Source: an uncultured Campylobacter sp. (lineage in GTDB: Bacteria; Campylobacterota; Campylobacteria; Campylobacterales; Campylobacteraceae). From it: 17,016 nt of DNA. Under the pieces are notes generated by a model. The model did not search any database. It had not been told where the DNA came from and saw nothing but the letters and a program-made list of their open reading frames with translations. The stretch is from contig NZ_CALIMW010000128.1 in NCBI RefSeq assembly GCF_938045405.1, positions 1 to 17,016 of the forward strand, read 5' to 3'. This document shows positions 7,981-14,655 of this stretch, piece after piece; the first letter of the stretch is position 1, and each line of letters starts with the position of its first letter. The translations under genes and the position numbers were made by a program.

Positions 7981-8039
7981 TTAAATTTCGACAAATTTGC
8001 GGACGCGCTTTTAAAATTAAAAGCTTTGTCGAAATTTAA
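7981..8039 (-). repeat. 15-bp inverted repeat with nested 7-bp hairpin
   Basis: TTAAATTTCGACAAA (7981-7995) and TTTGTCGAAATTTAA (8025-8039) are perfect inverted copies, 29 bases apart. Inside lies a second stem, GCTTTTA/TAAAAGC with an AAAT loop (about 8007-8024). It sits between the rplT stop and the autotransporter start, both leftward, so in RNA it would be a large hairpin in the 5' leader of the autotransporter gene or a late terminator of rplT. Confidence 0.7.
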
Positions 8040-8045
8040 AAATTT

Positions 8046-8066
8046 AGCCGCCTTAAGGCGACCAAA
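8046..8066 (-). terminator. Probable rplT terminator (CGCCTTAAGGCG palindrome)
   Basis: The 12-bp palindrome CGCCTTAAGGCG occupies 8049-8060, just past the rplT stop at 8076. On the minus strand it is followed by GCTAAATTTTTAAATTT, a T-rich run. The stem is short, so this may be a weak or read-through terminator. Confidence 0.45.
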
Positions 8067-8075
8067 TTTTAAAGC

Positions 8076-8432
8076 TTATTTTAATGCCGCTTTTGCCTTC
8101 TTTGCGACGGTTGCGAAAGCTTCGGCGTCGTTCATAGCCATATTTGCTAAAATTTTTCTATCAAGCTCGATGCCCGCTTTTCTAAGTCCGTTTATAAATT
8201 TAGAATAGCTGATGTCGTTTAGCCTGCAAGCTGCATTGATGCGCACTATCCAAAGTCTGCGGAAATCGCGTTTTTTCGCGCGTCTGTCACGGAAGGCGTA
8301 AACGAGGCTTCTCTCCAGCTGCTCTTTAGCCTTTCTGAAATGTTTGCGTCTTGCGCTATAAAATCCGCGCGCAAGCTTTAGCACCTTGTTGTGACGGCGG
8401 CGTCTAACGATACCCGTTTTTACTCTTGCCAT
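8076..8432 (-). CDS. rplT: 50S ribosomal protein L20
   Basis: L20 binds 23S rRNA early in assembly of the large ribosomal subunit and in several bacteria also represses its own operon by binding the mRNA. The product has 118 residues, the usual length. It opens with MARVKTGIVRRRRHNKVLKL and has the family blocks GFYSARRKHFRKAKEQ, YAFRDRRAKKRDFRRLWIVRINAA and YSKFINGLRKAGIELDRK. It is very basic. The ATG has AAGGA in front. It follows rpmI by 98 bases on the same strand, an unusually long gap for this pair that contains two small hairpins. Confidence 0.97.
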   Translation of the reverse strand: MARVKTGIVRRRRHNKVLKLARGFYSARRKHFRKAKEQLERSLVYAFRDRRAKKRDFRRLWIVRINAACRLNDISYSKFINGLRKAGIELDRKILANMAMNDAEAFATVAKKAKAALK

Positions 8433-8530
8433 ATTAATCCTTTCTTAATCGGCGTCCCTTTTGGGATCTTGCCCTAAAATCCATAAATTTAGGGGAGTTT
8501 GAATGACTTTCGTCAAAAACTAACTTCGCA
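8433..8530 (-). promoter_or_regulatory. rpmI-rplT spacer with two small hairpins
   Basis: The 98-base gap between the two ribosomal protein genes holds CCCTAAA/TTTAGGG (8472-8478 and 8488-8494, 9-base loop) and TCCC-TTTT-GGGA (8455-8466), both upstream of the rplT ribosome site. L20 and its relatives often regulate their own mRNA through leader structures, so this may be a control element. No match to a known leader could be made by eye. Confidence 0.35.
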
Positions 8531-8722
8531 CTATTTGCAAAGCATTTTTTTAACCGCAGATACGTTCGTAGAATCGACGTATTGGGCCTCGCGCAAATTC
8601 CTCTTGCGTTTTTGAGACATCTTCGTCAAAATATGGCTGCGAAACGCCGAGCCTCTTTTGATCTTGTTTTTGCCCGCTTTAAAACGCTTGACGGCACCGC
8701 GCACGCTTTTCATCTTTGGCAT
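8531..8722 (-). CDS. rpmI: 50S ribosomal protein L35
   Basis: L35 is a small basic protein of the large ribosomal subunit. The 63 residues match the family throughout: MPKMKS at the start, RGAVKRFKAGKNKIKRG, AFRSHILTKMSQKRKRNLR, and VKKMLCK at the end. The ATG at 8720-8722 has AAGGA nine bases upstream. It is the first gene of a short leftward rpmI-rplT unit, with its own likely promoter at about 8751-8765. Confidence 0.96.
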   Translation of the reverse strand: MPKMKSVRGAVKRFKAGKNKIKRGSAFRSHILTKMSQKRKRNLREAQYVDSTNVSAVKKMLCK

Positions 8723-8750
8723 GGTCGTCCTTTTTTTAAAGTGAACGGGA

Positions 8751-8766
8751 AGTATATAATAAAGTT
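8751..8766 (-). promoter_or_regulatory. Probable promoter -10 region of rpmI-rplT
   Basis: On the minus strand the sequence reads CTTTATTATATACT, a -10-type run about 30-45 bases before the rpmI start. The upstream flank is rich in A and T, as is usual for Campylobacter promoters. No strong -35 is seen. Confidence 0.45.
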
Positions 8767-9038
8767 TCTTTGAAAAATTTGAATTTAAGGAATTTTATAG
8801 CTTAAATTAACGCAAGATAAATTTAAAGTTAAATTCTGCCACTCGCTTAAGATTCGGTTTGGCTTAATTTGAAAAATTTTATACAAATTTAAAGGGTTAA
8901 ATTTAGAGATAAACTTAGCCTGTATAAATTTTAAAATTTTGCTATTTAGTTTAAATTTACGCGCTGTACCGCGGGGAAAAACAGCGCGTAAATTTTAAAA
9001 TTTTGCCGCACGCGGCGCAAAATACCGCTAAATTTACG
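8767..9038 (-). terminator. infC terminator region with tandem hairpins and direct repeats
   Basis: After the infC stop the minus strand first meets a hairpin built on TTTTG...CCGC-GT-GCGG-CAAAA (about 9001-9023), then a perfect 15-bp inverted repeat, AAATTTACGCGCTGT (8953-8967) with ACAGCGCGTAAATTT (8981-8995), loop 13 bases. The 18-mer TAAATTTTAAAATTTTGC occurs twice, at 8925-8942 and 8989-9006. The rest, 8767-8920, is AT-rich with no gene. I read it as the end of thrS-infC transcription before an independent rpmI promoter. Confidence 0.6.
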
Positions 9039-9560
9039 CTACGCCTTTTTCGGCGTGATCAGCATATTTACGTAGCGACCCTCCAGCGCAGGCGCCTTAT
9101 CGCGATCGGCAACTTCTGCGAAAAATTCATCCCAAATTTTATTGAGCAAATTTACGCCGATTTCCGGGCTTGACATCTCGCGCCCTTTTAAAAATACGCG
9201 AAGCTTGACGTGTTTGCCGCTACTAAGGAATTCTTTCGCGTGTTTTACTTTGTAATTAATGTCGTTTTGAGCGATTTTGGCGGACAGCTTGATCTCTTTC
9301 ACCTCGATGATTTTTTGCTTTTTTTTCGCCTCTTTGAGCTTTTTTTCCTGCTGATAGCGAAATTTGCTATAGTTCATGACCTTGCAAACGGGCGGCTTTG
9401 CATCGGGCGCTATCAAAACCAGATCCACGCCCTCTCGCTCGGCGATTTGCAACGCCTGCGCCTTTGAAATTATGCCGTAAACCTCGCCGTTGTCGCCTAT
9501 GCACCTGACTTCGCTAGCCGGAATGTCCTCGTTTAGAAAAACCTCTTTGCCTCTGCTCAA
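9039..9560 (-). CDS. infC: Translation initiation factor IF-3
   Basis: IF3 binds the 30S subunit, keeps it apart from 50S and checks the start codon and initiator tRNA. The 173 residues cover both domains: the N-domain with NEDIPASEVRCIGDNGEVYG, then APDAKPPVCKVMNYSKFRYQQEKK and a Lys-rich linker, and the C-domain with EIKLSAKIAQNDINYKVKHAKEFL, KLRVFLKGREM and GRYVNMLITPKK. The first codon is TTG (9558-9560). Its TTGA overlaps the thrS stop TGA, and GAGGTG lies about seven bases upstream. Starting there aligns the N-terminus with other IF3 proteins, and no in-frame ATG is better placed. infC commonly uses an unusual start codon that makes IF3 limit its own synthesis; UUG may serve this more weakly. 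Confidence 0.96.
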   Translation of the reverse strand: MSRGKEVFLNEDIPASEVRCIGDNGEVYGIISKAQALQIAEREGVDLVLIAPDAKPPVCKVMNYSKFRYQQEKKLKEAKKKQKIIEVKEIKLSAKIAQNDINYKVKHAKEFLSSGKHVKLRVFLKGREMSSPEIGVNLLNKIWDEFFAEVADRDKAPALEGRYVNMLITPKKA

Positions 9561-11380
9561 AAATTCACCTCGTTTAATTTAGCTTTTACGAAATTTAAAA
9601 ACTCATCCAGCCCTAAATTTCGCTGTTCGCGCGCCCTGCGATCGCGCAAGGCCACGCTGCGAGCCGAAACTTCATTATCGCCTAGGACGATGATGAGCGG
9701 CACCTTCTGCTTTTCAGCCGTTCTGATTCGTTTATTTAATGTCTCGTTTTTATCTAAAATTTCGCCGTCAATGTCTGCTTTGCGCAGCAAATTTAAAATT
9801 TCTTTCGCATAACTTGCATGCGCCTCGCCGATCGGCACGATCGATACCTGCGTAGGACAGATCCAAAACGGAAGCTCGCCCGCGGTGTGCTCGAGCAAAA
9901 TCCCCACGAAGCGCTCGAAGCTTCCCAAAATCGCGCGATGCAGCATCACGGGCTGCTTTTTTTCATTATTTTCGTCGATGTAGCCAAGCTCGAAGCGCGC
10001 AGGCAGGTTAAAATCGACCTGCACCGTGCCGCACTGCCATTTTCGACCGAGCGCGTCGGTGATTTTGATGTCGATCTTAGGCCCGTAGAATGCGCCGCCG
10101 CCCTCGTCTAGGCCGTATTTTAAGCCCTTTTCGTCAAGCGCGTCTTTTAATGCCTTCGTCGCGATCTCCCAAACCTCGTCGTCGCCGACCGCCTTTTGCG
10201 GTTTGGTCGAAATTTCAAGTTCGTATTCAAAGCCGAAGGCTTTCATCAAAAGCCCCACGAAATCTAAAATTTCATAGACGTTTTCTTTGATCTGGCTCGG
10301 CATCACAAACAGATGCGCGTCGTCCTGCGTAAACTCGCGCACACGGAAAAGCCCGTGCAAAACGCCGCTTTTTTCGTGGCGGTGCACGACGCCGTACTCG
10401 CAAAATTTAAGCGGCAGATCGCGATATGAGCGGATTTCGCTTTGATAAACCTTGATATGACCGACGCAATTCATCGGCTTAATGCCGTATTCTTGCTCCT
10501 CGATCGTCGTAAAATACATATTTTCTTTGTAATTGCTGTAGTGTCCGCTGATCTTCCACGCGTCGGATTTTAAAATTTCAGGGCCGCGCACCGGCTCGTA
10601 GCCGCGCTTGCGAAGCTGCCTATAAAGGCGCTCCTCGAGCCTTATGCGCATCCTCGTGCCGGCAGGAAGCCAGATCGGAAGTCCCGCGCCGATCTGCTCG
10701 TCGAAGGTGAAAAATTTCATCTCGGCTCCGAGCTTTCGGTGGTCGCGCTTCTTGGCTTCTTCTAGCATCGTAAGGTGCTTTTTAAGGCTATCTTTATCGG
10801 CAAATACGACGCCGTAGATGCGAGTTAGCATCTCGCGCTTCTCGTCGCCGCCGAGATACGCTCCCGCGATGCGCGTAAGAGCAAAATTTTTCAAAAATTT
10901 CGTATTTTGCACGTGCGGGCCGCGACAGATGTCCTCAAACTCGCCCTGCGCGTATAGGCTAACCGAGCCTTCGGGGATGCGCTTTAAAACTTCCTGCTTA
11001 AGGTCGTCGTTTGCATATTTTTTCGCGACCGCCTCTTTGGTGGAGGCTATCTTTTTAATCTCTAAATTTGCCTCGGCAAGCGCGCGCATCTTTTTTTCGA
11101 TCGTCTTTAGATCCTCTTCGCCGAGCTTCTCGCCGTTATCTTTGCTGACGCGGATGTCGTAGTAAAACCCATCCTCGATCGCGGGTCCTACGAAAAATTT
11201 AGCGCCCGCATAGAGCTCGCGCACCGCCTGCGCCAAAAGGTGCGCACAGGAGTGGCGCAGAATTTTAAGCGCGTCCTCGGAGTTATCGAAATATATCGGC
11301 TGCGCCTCGCTTGCGTGCTCGCCGATACTTTGAGTATCGTAAATTTCACCGTTAAGTTTATACGCGATAATATCGCTCAT
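9557..11380 (-). CDS. thrS: Threonyl-tRNA synthetase
   Basis: ThrRS charges tRNA(Thr) with threonine in the cytoplasm. At 607 residues it is shorter than the E. coli enzyme (642) and lacks a full N-terminal TGS domain, as in C. jejuni. The editing domain shows HSCAHLLAQA (H43, H47) and CRGPH (C152, H156). The class II core has MNCVGH (C305), TQDDAH (H356) and MLHRAILGS (H481), which match the three zinc ligands by spacing. The GGGAFYGPKIDI and VQVDFNLP blocks follow, then the anticodon-binding domain from about 505 (PIGEAH, ALRDRRAREQ). The ATG at 11378-11380 has AAGGA upstream. The last codon overlaps infC, so the two are co-translated. Confidence 0.97.
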   Translation of the reverse strand: MSDIIAYKLNGEIYDTQSIGEHASEAQPIYFDNSEDALKILRHSCAHLLAQAVRELYAGAKFFVGPAIEDGFYYDIRVSKDNGEKLGEEDLKTIEKKMRALAEANLEIKKIASTKEAVAKKYANDDLKQEVLKRIPEGSVSLYAQGEFEDICRGPHVQNTKFLKNFALTRIAGAYLGGDEKREMLTRIYGVVFADKDSLKKHLTMLEEAKKRDHRKLGAEMKFFTFDEQIGAGLPIWLPAGTRMRIRLEERLYRQLRKRGYEPVRGPEILKSDAWKISGHYSNYKENMYFTTIEEQEYGIKPMNCVGHIKVYQSEIRSYRDLPLKFCEYGVVHRHEKSGVLHGLFRVREFTQDDAHLFVMPSQIKENVYEILDFVGLLMKAFGFEYELEISTKPQKAVGDDEVWEIATKALKDALDEKGLKYGLDEGGGAFYGPKIDIKITDALGRKWQCGTVQVDFNLPARFELGYIDENNEKKQPVMLHRAILGSFERFVGILLEHTAGELPFWICPTQVSIVPIGEAHASYAKEILNLLRKADIDGEILDKNETLNKRIRTAEKQKVPLIIVLGDNEVSARSVALRDRRAREQRNLGLDEFLNFVKAKLNEVNF

Positions 11381-11482
11381 TGGCTTGTTTCCTTTTTTAC
11401 CGAATTGTCTTTCTTACACTGAAAGAACGAGAGCTAATTTTAGCTAATCAATCCTTAACGATAAATTTAAAAAATATTAAAA
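11381..11482 (-). promoter_or_regulatory. thrS upstream region
   Basis: This is a 102-base gap between the MFS stop and thrS. It contains the near-perfect palindrome AGCTAATTTTAGCT at 11432-11445, whose minus-strand reading includes TAAAAT, a possible -10. A short TTCTT/AAGAA inverted repeat lies at about 11411-11427. A promoter here is plausible but the call is weak. No T-box-like structure was recognised. Confidence 0.35.
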
Positions 11483-12682
11483 TTAAAATTTTTGATTCTT
11501 TTCTCGCAATAAAAAATACACAGCGTTCGCACAAAGAGCACAAATCGCCATCACACTTGCGAGCAAAAACGGCTTATTCGCTCCCACTGCACCCACGATA
11601 AACGAAATAGCCCCGGCGATGGCAAATTGCGCAGTTCCGAGCACCGCCGAAGCTGCGCCCGAGTTGCCGTCCTTATACAGCGCCATCGCAAGCGTTGTGG
11701 CGTTAGGCGCAACAAAGCCAAGGGACGAAAGCAATACAAAAAGCGAAGCCTCAAAGCAGATGAAAGGAAGGTCAAGCATAGAGCATGCGAGCAAAATCAG
11801 GCTCGTCACAAGCATAGCTATTAGGCCGAAATTTAATAAAGCTGCGGGTTCGCGATTTTGCACGAGTTTGGCATTTAGTGCCGAAACGAGGGTCATCCCA
11901 AGAGCGTTGATGCCAAATATTACGCCAAAGGCATGCTCGCCCAGCCCATAATAGCCCAAAAATATAAAGCTAGAGCCCGTGATATAAGCAAAAAGCGCGC
12001 TCATCGCAACCGCAAATCCTAGCGTATAGCGCATAAATTCTTTATTTCGCAAGATTATGCCGTATTCGCCAAGCACGCCTTTTACGCTAAGAATAGCAGT
12101 CCCATCTATCTGCGCGCTCTCGCCAAGTCCAAAAAATATAAATGCAAAAAGCAAAATTCCAAGCGCGAACAAAATCGCAAAAATTGCTTGCCACGAGAAA
12201 AAATCTAGCACAAATCCGCCTAGAGTTGGTGCTAGCATCGGCGCTAGCGAGCCCACGACCATCATCAGCGCAAACATCGCCGCAGCCTCGTGCAGTTCGA
12301 ATTTATCATTAATTACGGCTCGCGCAAGTACCACTCCCGCGCACCCACCCAAAGCTTGCAAAAATCTAAAAAATATAAACGCGTAAACGCTATCAAAGCT
12401 CACGCAAGCAAGCGACGCACATATAAAAAGCAAAATGCCCGCGTATAACGGCTTTTTACGACCAAATTTATCGCTTAGCGGCCCATAAACGAGCTGTCCT
12501 AGCGCAAAAGCGATGAAAAAACTCGCAACTGATAGCTGAGTGTAAAACTCGCTCGTAGCAAAGCTTGCCTTTACCTTTTCCAGCGCGGGCAGATACATAT
12601 CGGTAGACAAGGGCGCCAGAGCGGACATATAGGCGAGTATAATCACCAGCTTAAATTTAGCGAATTTACTTTGTTTGACCAT
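11483..12682 (-). CDS. MFS drug-resistance transporter, Bcr/CflA type
   Basis: This is an inner-membrane exporter that uses the proton gradient to expel small molecules. It has 399 residues with about 12 hydrophobic segments. Family signs are PLSTDMYLPAL in the first helix, the loop 2-3 motif GPLSDKFGRKKP (about 67-78), the helix-5 motif APMLAPTLGG (about 147-156), and the late block FVAPNATTLAMA with SGAASAVLGTAQF, typical of Bcr/CflA proteins. I chose ATG at 12680-12682, with GAGG seven bases upstream; the in-frame TTG at 12694 overlaps that site. The start lies within the end of the kinase-like gene (17-base overlap), so translation is coupled. The substrate cannot be told from sequence; bicyclomycin and chloramphenicol are known for relatives. 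Confidence 0.9.
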   Translation of the reverse strand: MVKQSKFAKFKLVIILAYMSALAPLSTDMYLPALEKVKASFATSEFYTQLSVASFFIAFALGQLVYGPLSDKFGRKKPLYAGILLFICASLACVSFDSVYAFIFFRFLQALGGCAGVVLARAVINDKFELHEAAAMFALMMVVGSLAPMLAPTLGGFVLDFFSWQAIFAILFALGILLFAFIFFGLGESAQIDGTAILSVKGVLGEYGIILRNKEFMRYTLGFAVAMSALFAYITGSSFIFLGYYGLGEHAFGVIFGINALGMTLVSALNAKLVQNREPAALLNFGLIAMLVTSLILLACSMLDLPFICFEASLFVLLSSLGFVAPNATTLAMALYKDGNSGAASAVLGTAQFAIAGAISFIVGAVGANKPFLLASVMAICALCANAVYFLLREKNQKF

Positions 12683-13403
12683 CGTTTTCCTCAATTATTT
12701 TTAGGCAGAGCTCAAACGTGCGCACGAGCGCGTTTAGATCTTTAAATTTTTGCGGCAAGAGCCTGGCGATAAAATATATCGGACGCAGCGCAAGTACCGT
12801 AGCCCACGCACTTTGCACTACATCCTGCTCGCCGCTTGAGGCGTAGGCGTGGATGCCTGCGCGCACAAAACCTTCGCTCAGACCTTCGCGACAAAGATCA
12901 TAGACAAACAGCAAAAAATCTCGCATTTTGGCTTTTTGCAGATCATCGCGCTCGCCGCGATTTTCAAAATCTATAAATTTCATCTCGCCGTTTTTTACTA
13001 AGACGTCGCGCAGTGCGGGTCTGCCGTGTATGAAGCCGCGCGAATGTAGATGTGCTAACGCCGCAGCGTAGCCCTGAATGAGCGCCACGCAAGCCGCCTC
13101 ATCCGAGCTTTTTAACACCTCGTCCACCGGCGTGCCGCCGTCTTTGAGTACAAAAAAGCTCTCGTCTCGCAGCACCAGCTGCGGCACAGGCGCGCTGGCT
13201 GCGTACAGGCTCTCGCATTTTAGCGCTTCGTAATCGAAAGAGGCTTTCGGATTTGCTTTGAATATTTTCGTAAGCAATCCACCGCGGATGCGCAGTTCCG
13301 GCTGCTTTAGCCAGTATTTCTCACCCTCGAAACTAAAGCTCGTGACGCGCTCGCCAGGATGATTTTTTAGAATTTCATTTACATATTCTTTAAAATTTTG
13401 CAT
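12666..13403 (-). CDS. Kinase-fold protein with HGRP...RD catalytic loop
   Basis: The 245-residue soluble protein shows the outline of small-molecule or lipid-sugar kinases (Kdo kinase, WaaP and APH type). It has an ATP-site Lys in YWLKQPE (K33), a candidate pairing Glu at 59 or 64, a hinge-like FFVLKD, HLHSRGFIHGRPALRDVLV (120-136) as catalytic loop, and FIDFEN (143-148) as the metal-binding DFG counterpart. In usual members the loop reads HGDxxxxN; here it is HGRxxxxD, so the normal catalytic Asp is Arg128. Related HGRP...RD proteins exist in other proteobacteria as far as I recall, so this is a family trait and not a mutation. Function is unassigned; phosphorylation of a cell-envelope sugar is one possibility. 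No clear ribosome site precedes the ATG. It overlaps the MFS gene. Confidence 0.75.
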   Translation of the reverse strand: MQNFKEYVNEILKNHPGERVTSFSFEGEKYWLKQPELRIRGGLLTKIFKANPKASFDYEALKCESLYAASAPVPQLVLRDESFFVLKDGGTPVDEVLKSSDEAACVALIQGYAAALAHLHSRGFIHGRPALRDVLVKNGEMKFIDFENRGERDDLQKAKMRDFLLFVYDLCREGLSEGFVRAGIHAYASSGEQDVVQSAWATVLALRPIYFIARLLPQKFKDLNALVRTFELCLKIIEENDGQTK

Positions 13404-13664
13404 TCAATAAATTTAGCGAATTTTTTTTAGAAAGAGCTAAATTTGCGAGTTTTATTTCATTAAGTTCCATATGTCCGCATAAAATTTATTACGTAAATTC
13501 GGCGGGGATAAATTTTAAAATTATCAGGTAGAATTTATTGCAGTCTTGGAATTTTGTAGCGCAGGAAGCAGCAAAAGCGCATAATTTTAGAATTTAGTAG
13601 TTAGATAAAATTTCAGAATTTTACAAAAACTAAGATTTGCGTCAAAAAATTTTAAAACTAGAAG
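13404..13664. other. Spacer between kinase-like gene and tRNA-Glu
   Basis: These are 261 AT-rich bases with no credible gene. It contains a near-palindrome, GATAAATTTTAAAATTATC (13507-13525). The tRNA end is followed on the minus strand by TAGTTTTAAAATTTTTTG (about 13643-13660), a T-rich run that may end tRNA transcription. The promoter of the kinase-MFS pair should lie here, but I could not pick a box. Confidence 0.45.
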
Positions 13665-13739
13665 TGGCGACCCCTACGAGATTCGAACTCGTTTTACCGC
13701 CGTGAAAGGGCGATGTCCTAACCGTTAGACGAAGGGGCC
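13665..13739 (-). tRNA. tRNA-Glu (anticodon UUC)
   Basis: Read on the minus strand, GGCCCCTTCGTCTAACGG opens a full cloverleaf. The acceptor stem is GGCCCCT/AGGGGTC, the D-loop is AACGGTTAGGA, the anticodon loop is CTTTCAC with TTC at 13704-13706, and the T-arm is ACGAGTTCGAATCTCGT. The discriminator is G and CCA is encoded (13665-13667). AAGTGG and CCACTT flank the ends and would extend the precursor stem. The identity follows from the TTC anticodon and the match to bacterial tRNA-Glu. It stands alone here, with no neighbouring tRNA. Confidence 0.97.
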
Positions 13740-13816
13740 ACTTAATCTGGTATTAAGATTAAAGGCGGTATTCTACTCAAGACGCACTTAAACCCAACTT
13801 AAATTAAGGATTATTT
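13740..13816. promoter_or_regulatory. Divergent upstream region of tRNA-Glu and lipoprotein gene
   Basis: TTAATCT (13742-13748) and AGATTAA (13756-13762) form a 7-bp hairpin directly before the tRNA. On the minus strand TAGAAT (13770-13775) is a likely -10 for the tRNA, with a TTGGGT -35-like hexamer 16 bases upstream. In the other direction the lipoprotein gene has AAGGA ahead of its ATG. Confidence 0.4.
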
Positions 13817-14311
13817 ATGAAATGCTCTTTTCTGGCGCCGCTTGCACTTTCGCTTCTACTCGCAGGCTGCGCTACCACCGCACTCAAGCCCGCTTCCACG
13901 CAAGCTGTAAATTTTACCGTCGTTTCGCCGCTTACACGCACCAGCGACGCGGGCTTTATGCGTAAATTTAAAAACCAAACCGAGGTTCAAATTTACGCAA
14001 GCGGCATCAGCGTGCTGAGCCTGGTTTTAAAAGGCGATAAAATTTGCATGAACGGCGCGTGCGACGACGAGCTCGTTTTCAATAAAAAATTCTTCGGTGC
14101 CGAGCACTACCGCGGACTTCTGGGCGAAATCCTAGACGGCAAACCGATCTTCGGCGGTAGCGACACGGGCGAGCGCCGTTGCCTAGCGCAAAGCCTGCAA
14201 GCTGGCTCTATCGATTATAAAGTTTGCCGCGGCAAGGACGGCGGCGGAAGATCCATAAGCTTCGCCGACACAAAACGCGGCGTGAAGATCAAAATCCGCG
14301 AGCTGCAGTAA
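13817..14311 (+). CDS. Putative lipoprotein of unknown function
   Basis: The 164-residue product has a clear lipoprotein signal: MKCSF, the hydrophobic run LAPLALSLL and the lipobox LAGC, with the acylated Cys at 18. After processing, about 147 residues would be anchored to the periplasmic face of a membrane. The mature part has no motif I recognise. It has Cys residues in KICMNGACDDEL, ERRCLAQ and YKVCRG, two of them (CMNGAC) close enough for a disulfide. ATG 13817 is preceded by AAGGA. It stands alone between the tRNA and nfo, 344 bases ahead of nfo. Small lipoproteins of this kind are common and often unnamed in Campylobacter. Confidence 0.85.
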   Translation: MKCSFLAPLALSLLLAGCATTALKPASTQAVNFTVVSPLTRTSDAGFMRKFKNQTEVQIYASGISVLSLVLKGDKICMNGACDDELVFNKKFFGAEHYRGLLGEILDGKPIFGGSDTGERRCLAQSLQAGSIDYKVCRGKDGGGRSISFADTKRGVKIKIRELQ

Positions 14312-14655
14312 AATTTTGCGCGGCGGGTGTTTGTAGCGCGCGAAACGCCATTCCGCAGGCGGCGCTAACGAGTAAAATTCTACGCATCTTATGTTTGTAA
14401 GCGCGCGGGAATAATGCGCTTCGGTAGCCGCCTCAAAACACGGCGCGAGCGGTCAAAATTCCATTATTCGGCGAGGTAGGCGCCTAAGCTGCACAAACGG
14501 CGCGGTTTTATTGACGCTCTGCACCGACTCTTTGCGGCGAAATTTACCAAGCAGCGTATGTACGAAAAAAGCGCGCATTTAAATTTAAAAAATCCACGCA
14601 CGGCAGAGGTTATGAAATTTTTCCGCGCGGCGTAAAATGAAATTTAGGAGGTAAA
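14312..14655. other. GC-rich spacer before nfo, with tiny ORFs at the nfo ribosome site
   Basis: 344 bases without a recognisable gene; the first 250 are GC-rich (gcgcg runs) and may be decayed coding DNA. At the end are two tiny frames: MKFFRAA (14612-14635), with AGAGG before it, and MKFRR (14637-14654). The two AGG Arg codons of the second are the AGGAGG ribosome site of nfo, and its stop is one base before the nfo ATG. These may be chance or a translational leader. Confidence 0.4.

Noticed and set aside
11381..11482. T-box riboswitch upstream of thrS
   Set aside because: No long leader, no T-box core sequence and no terminator/antiterminator pair; T-boxes are also not expected in this lineage.
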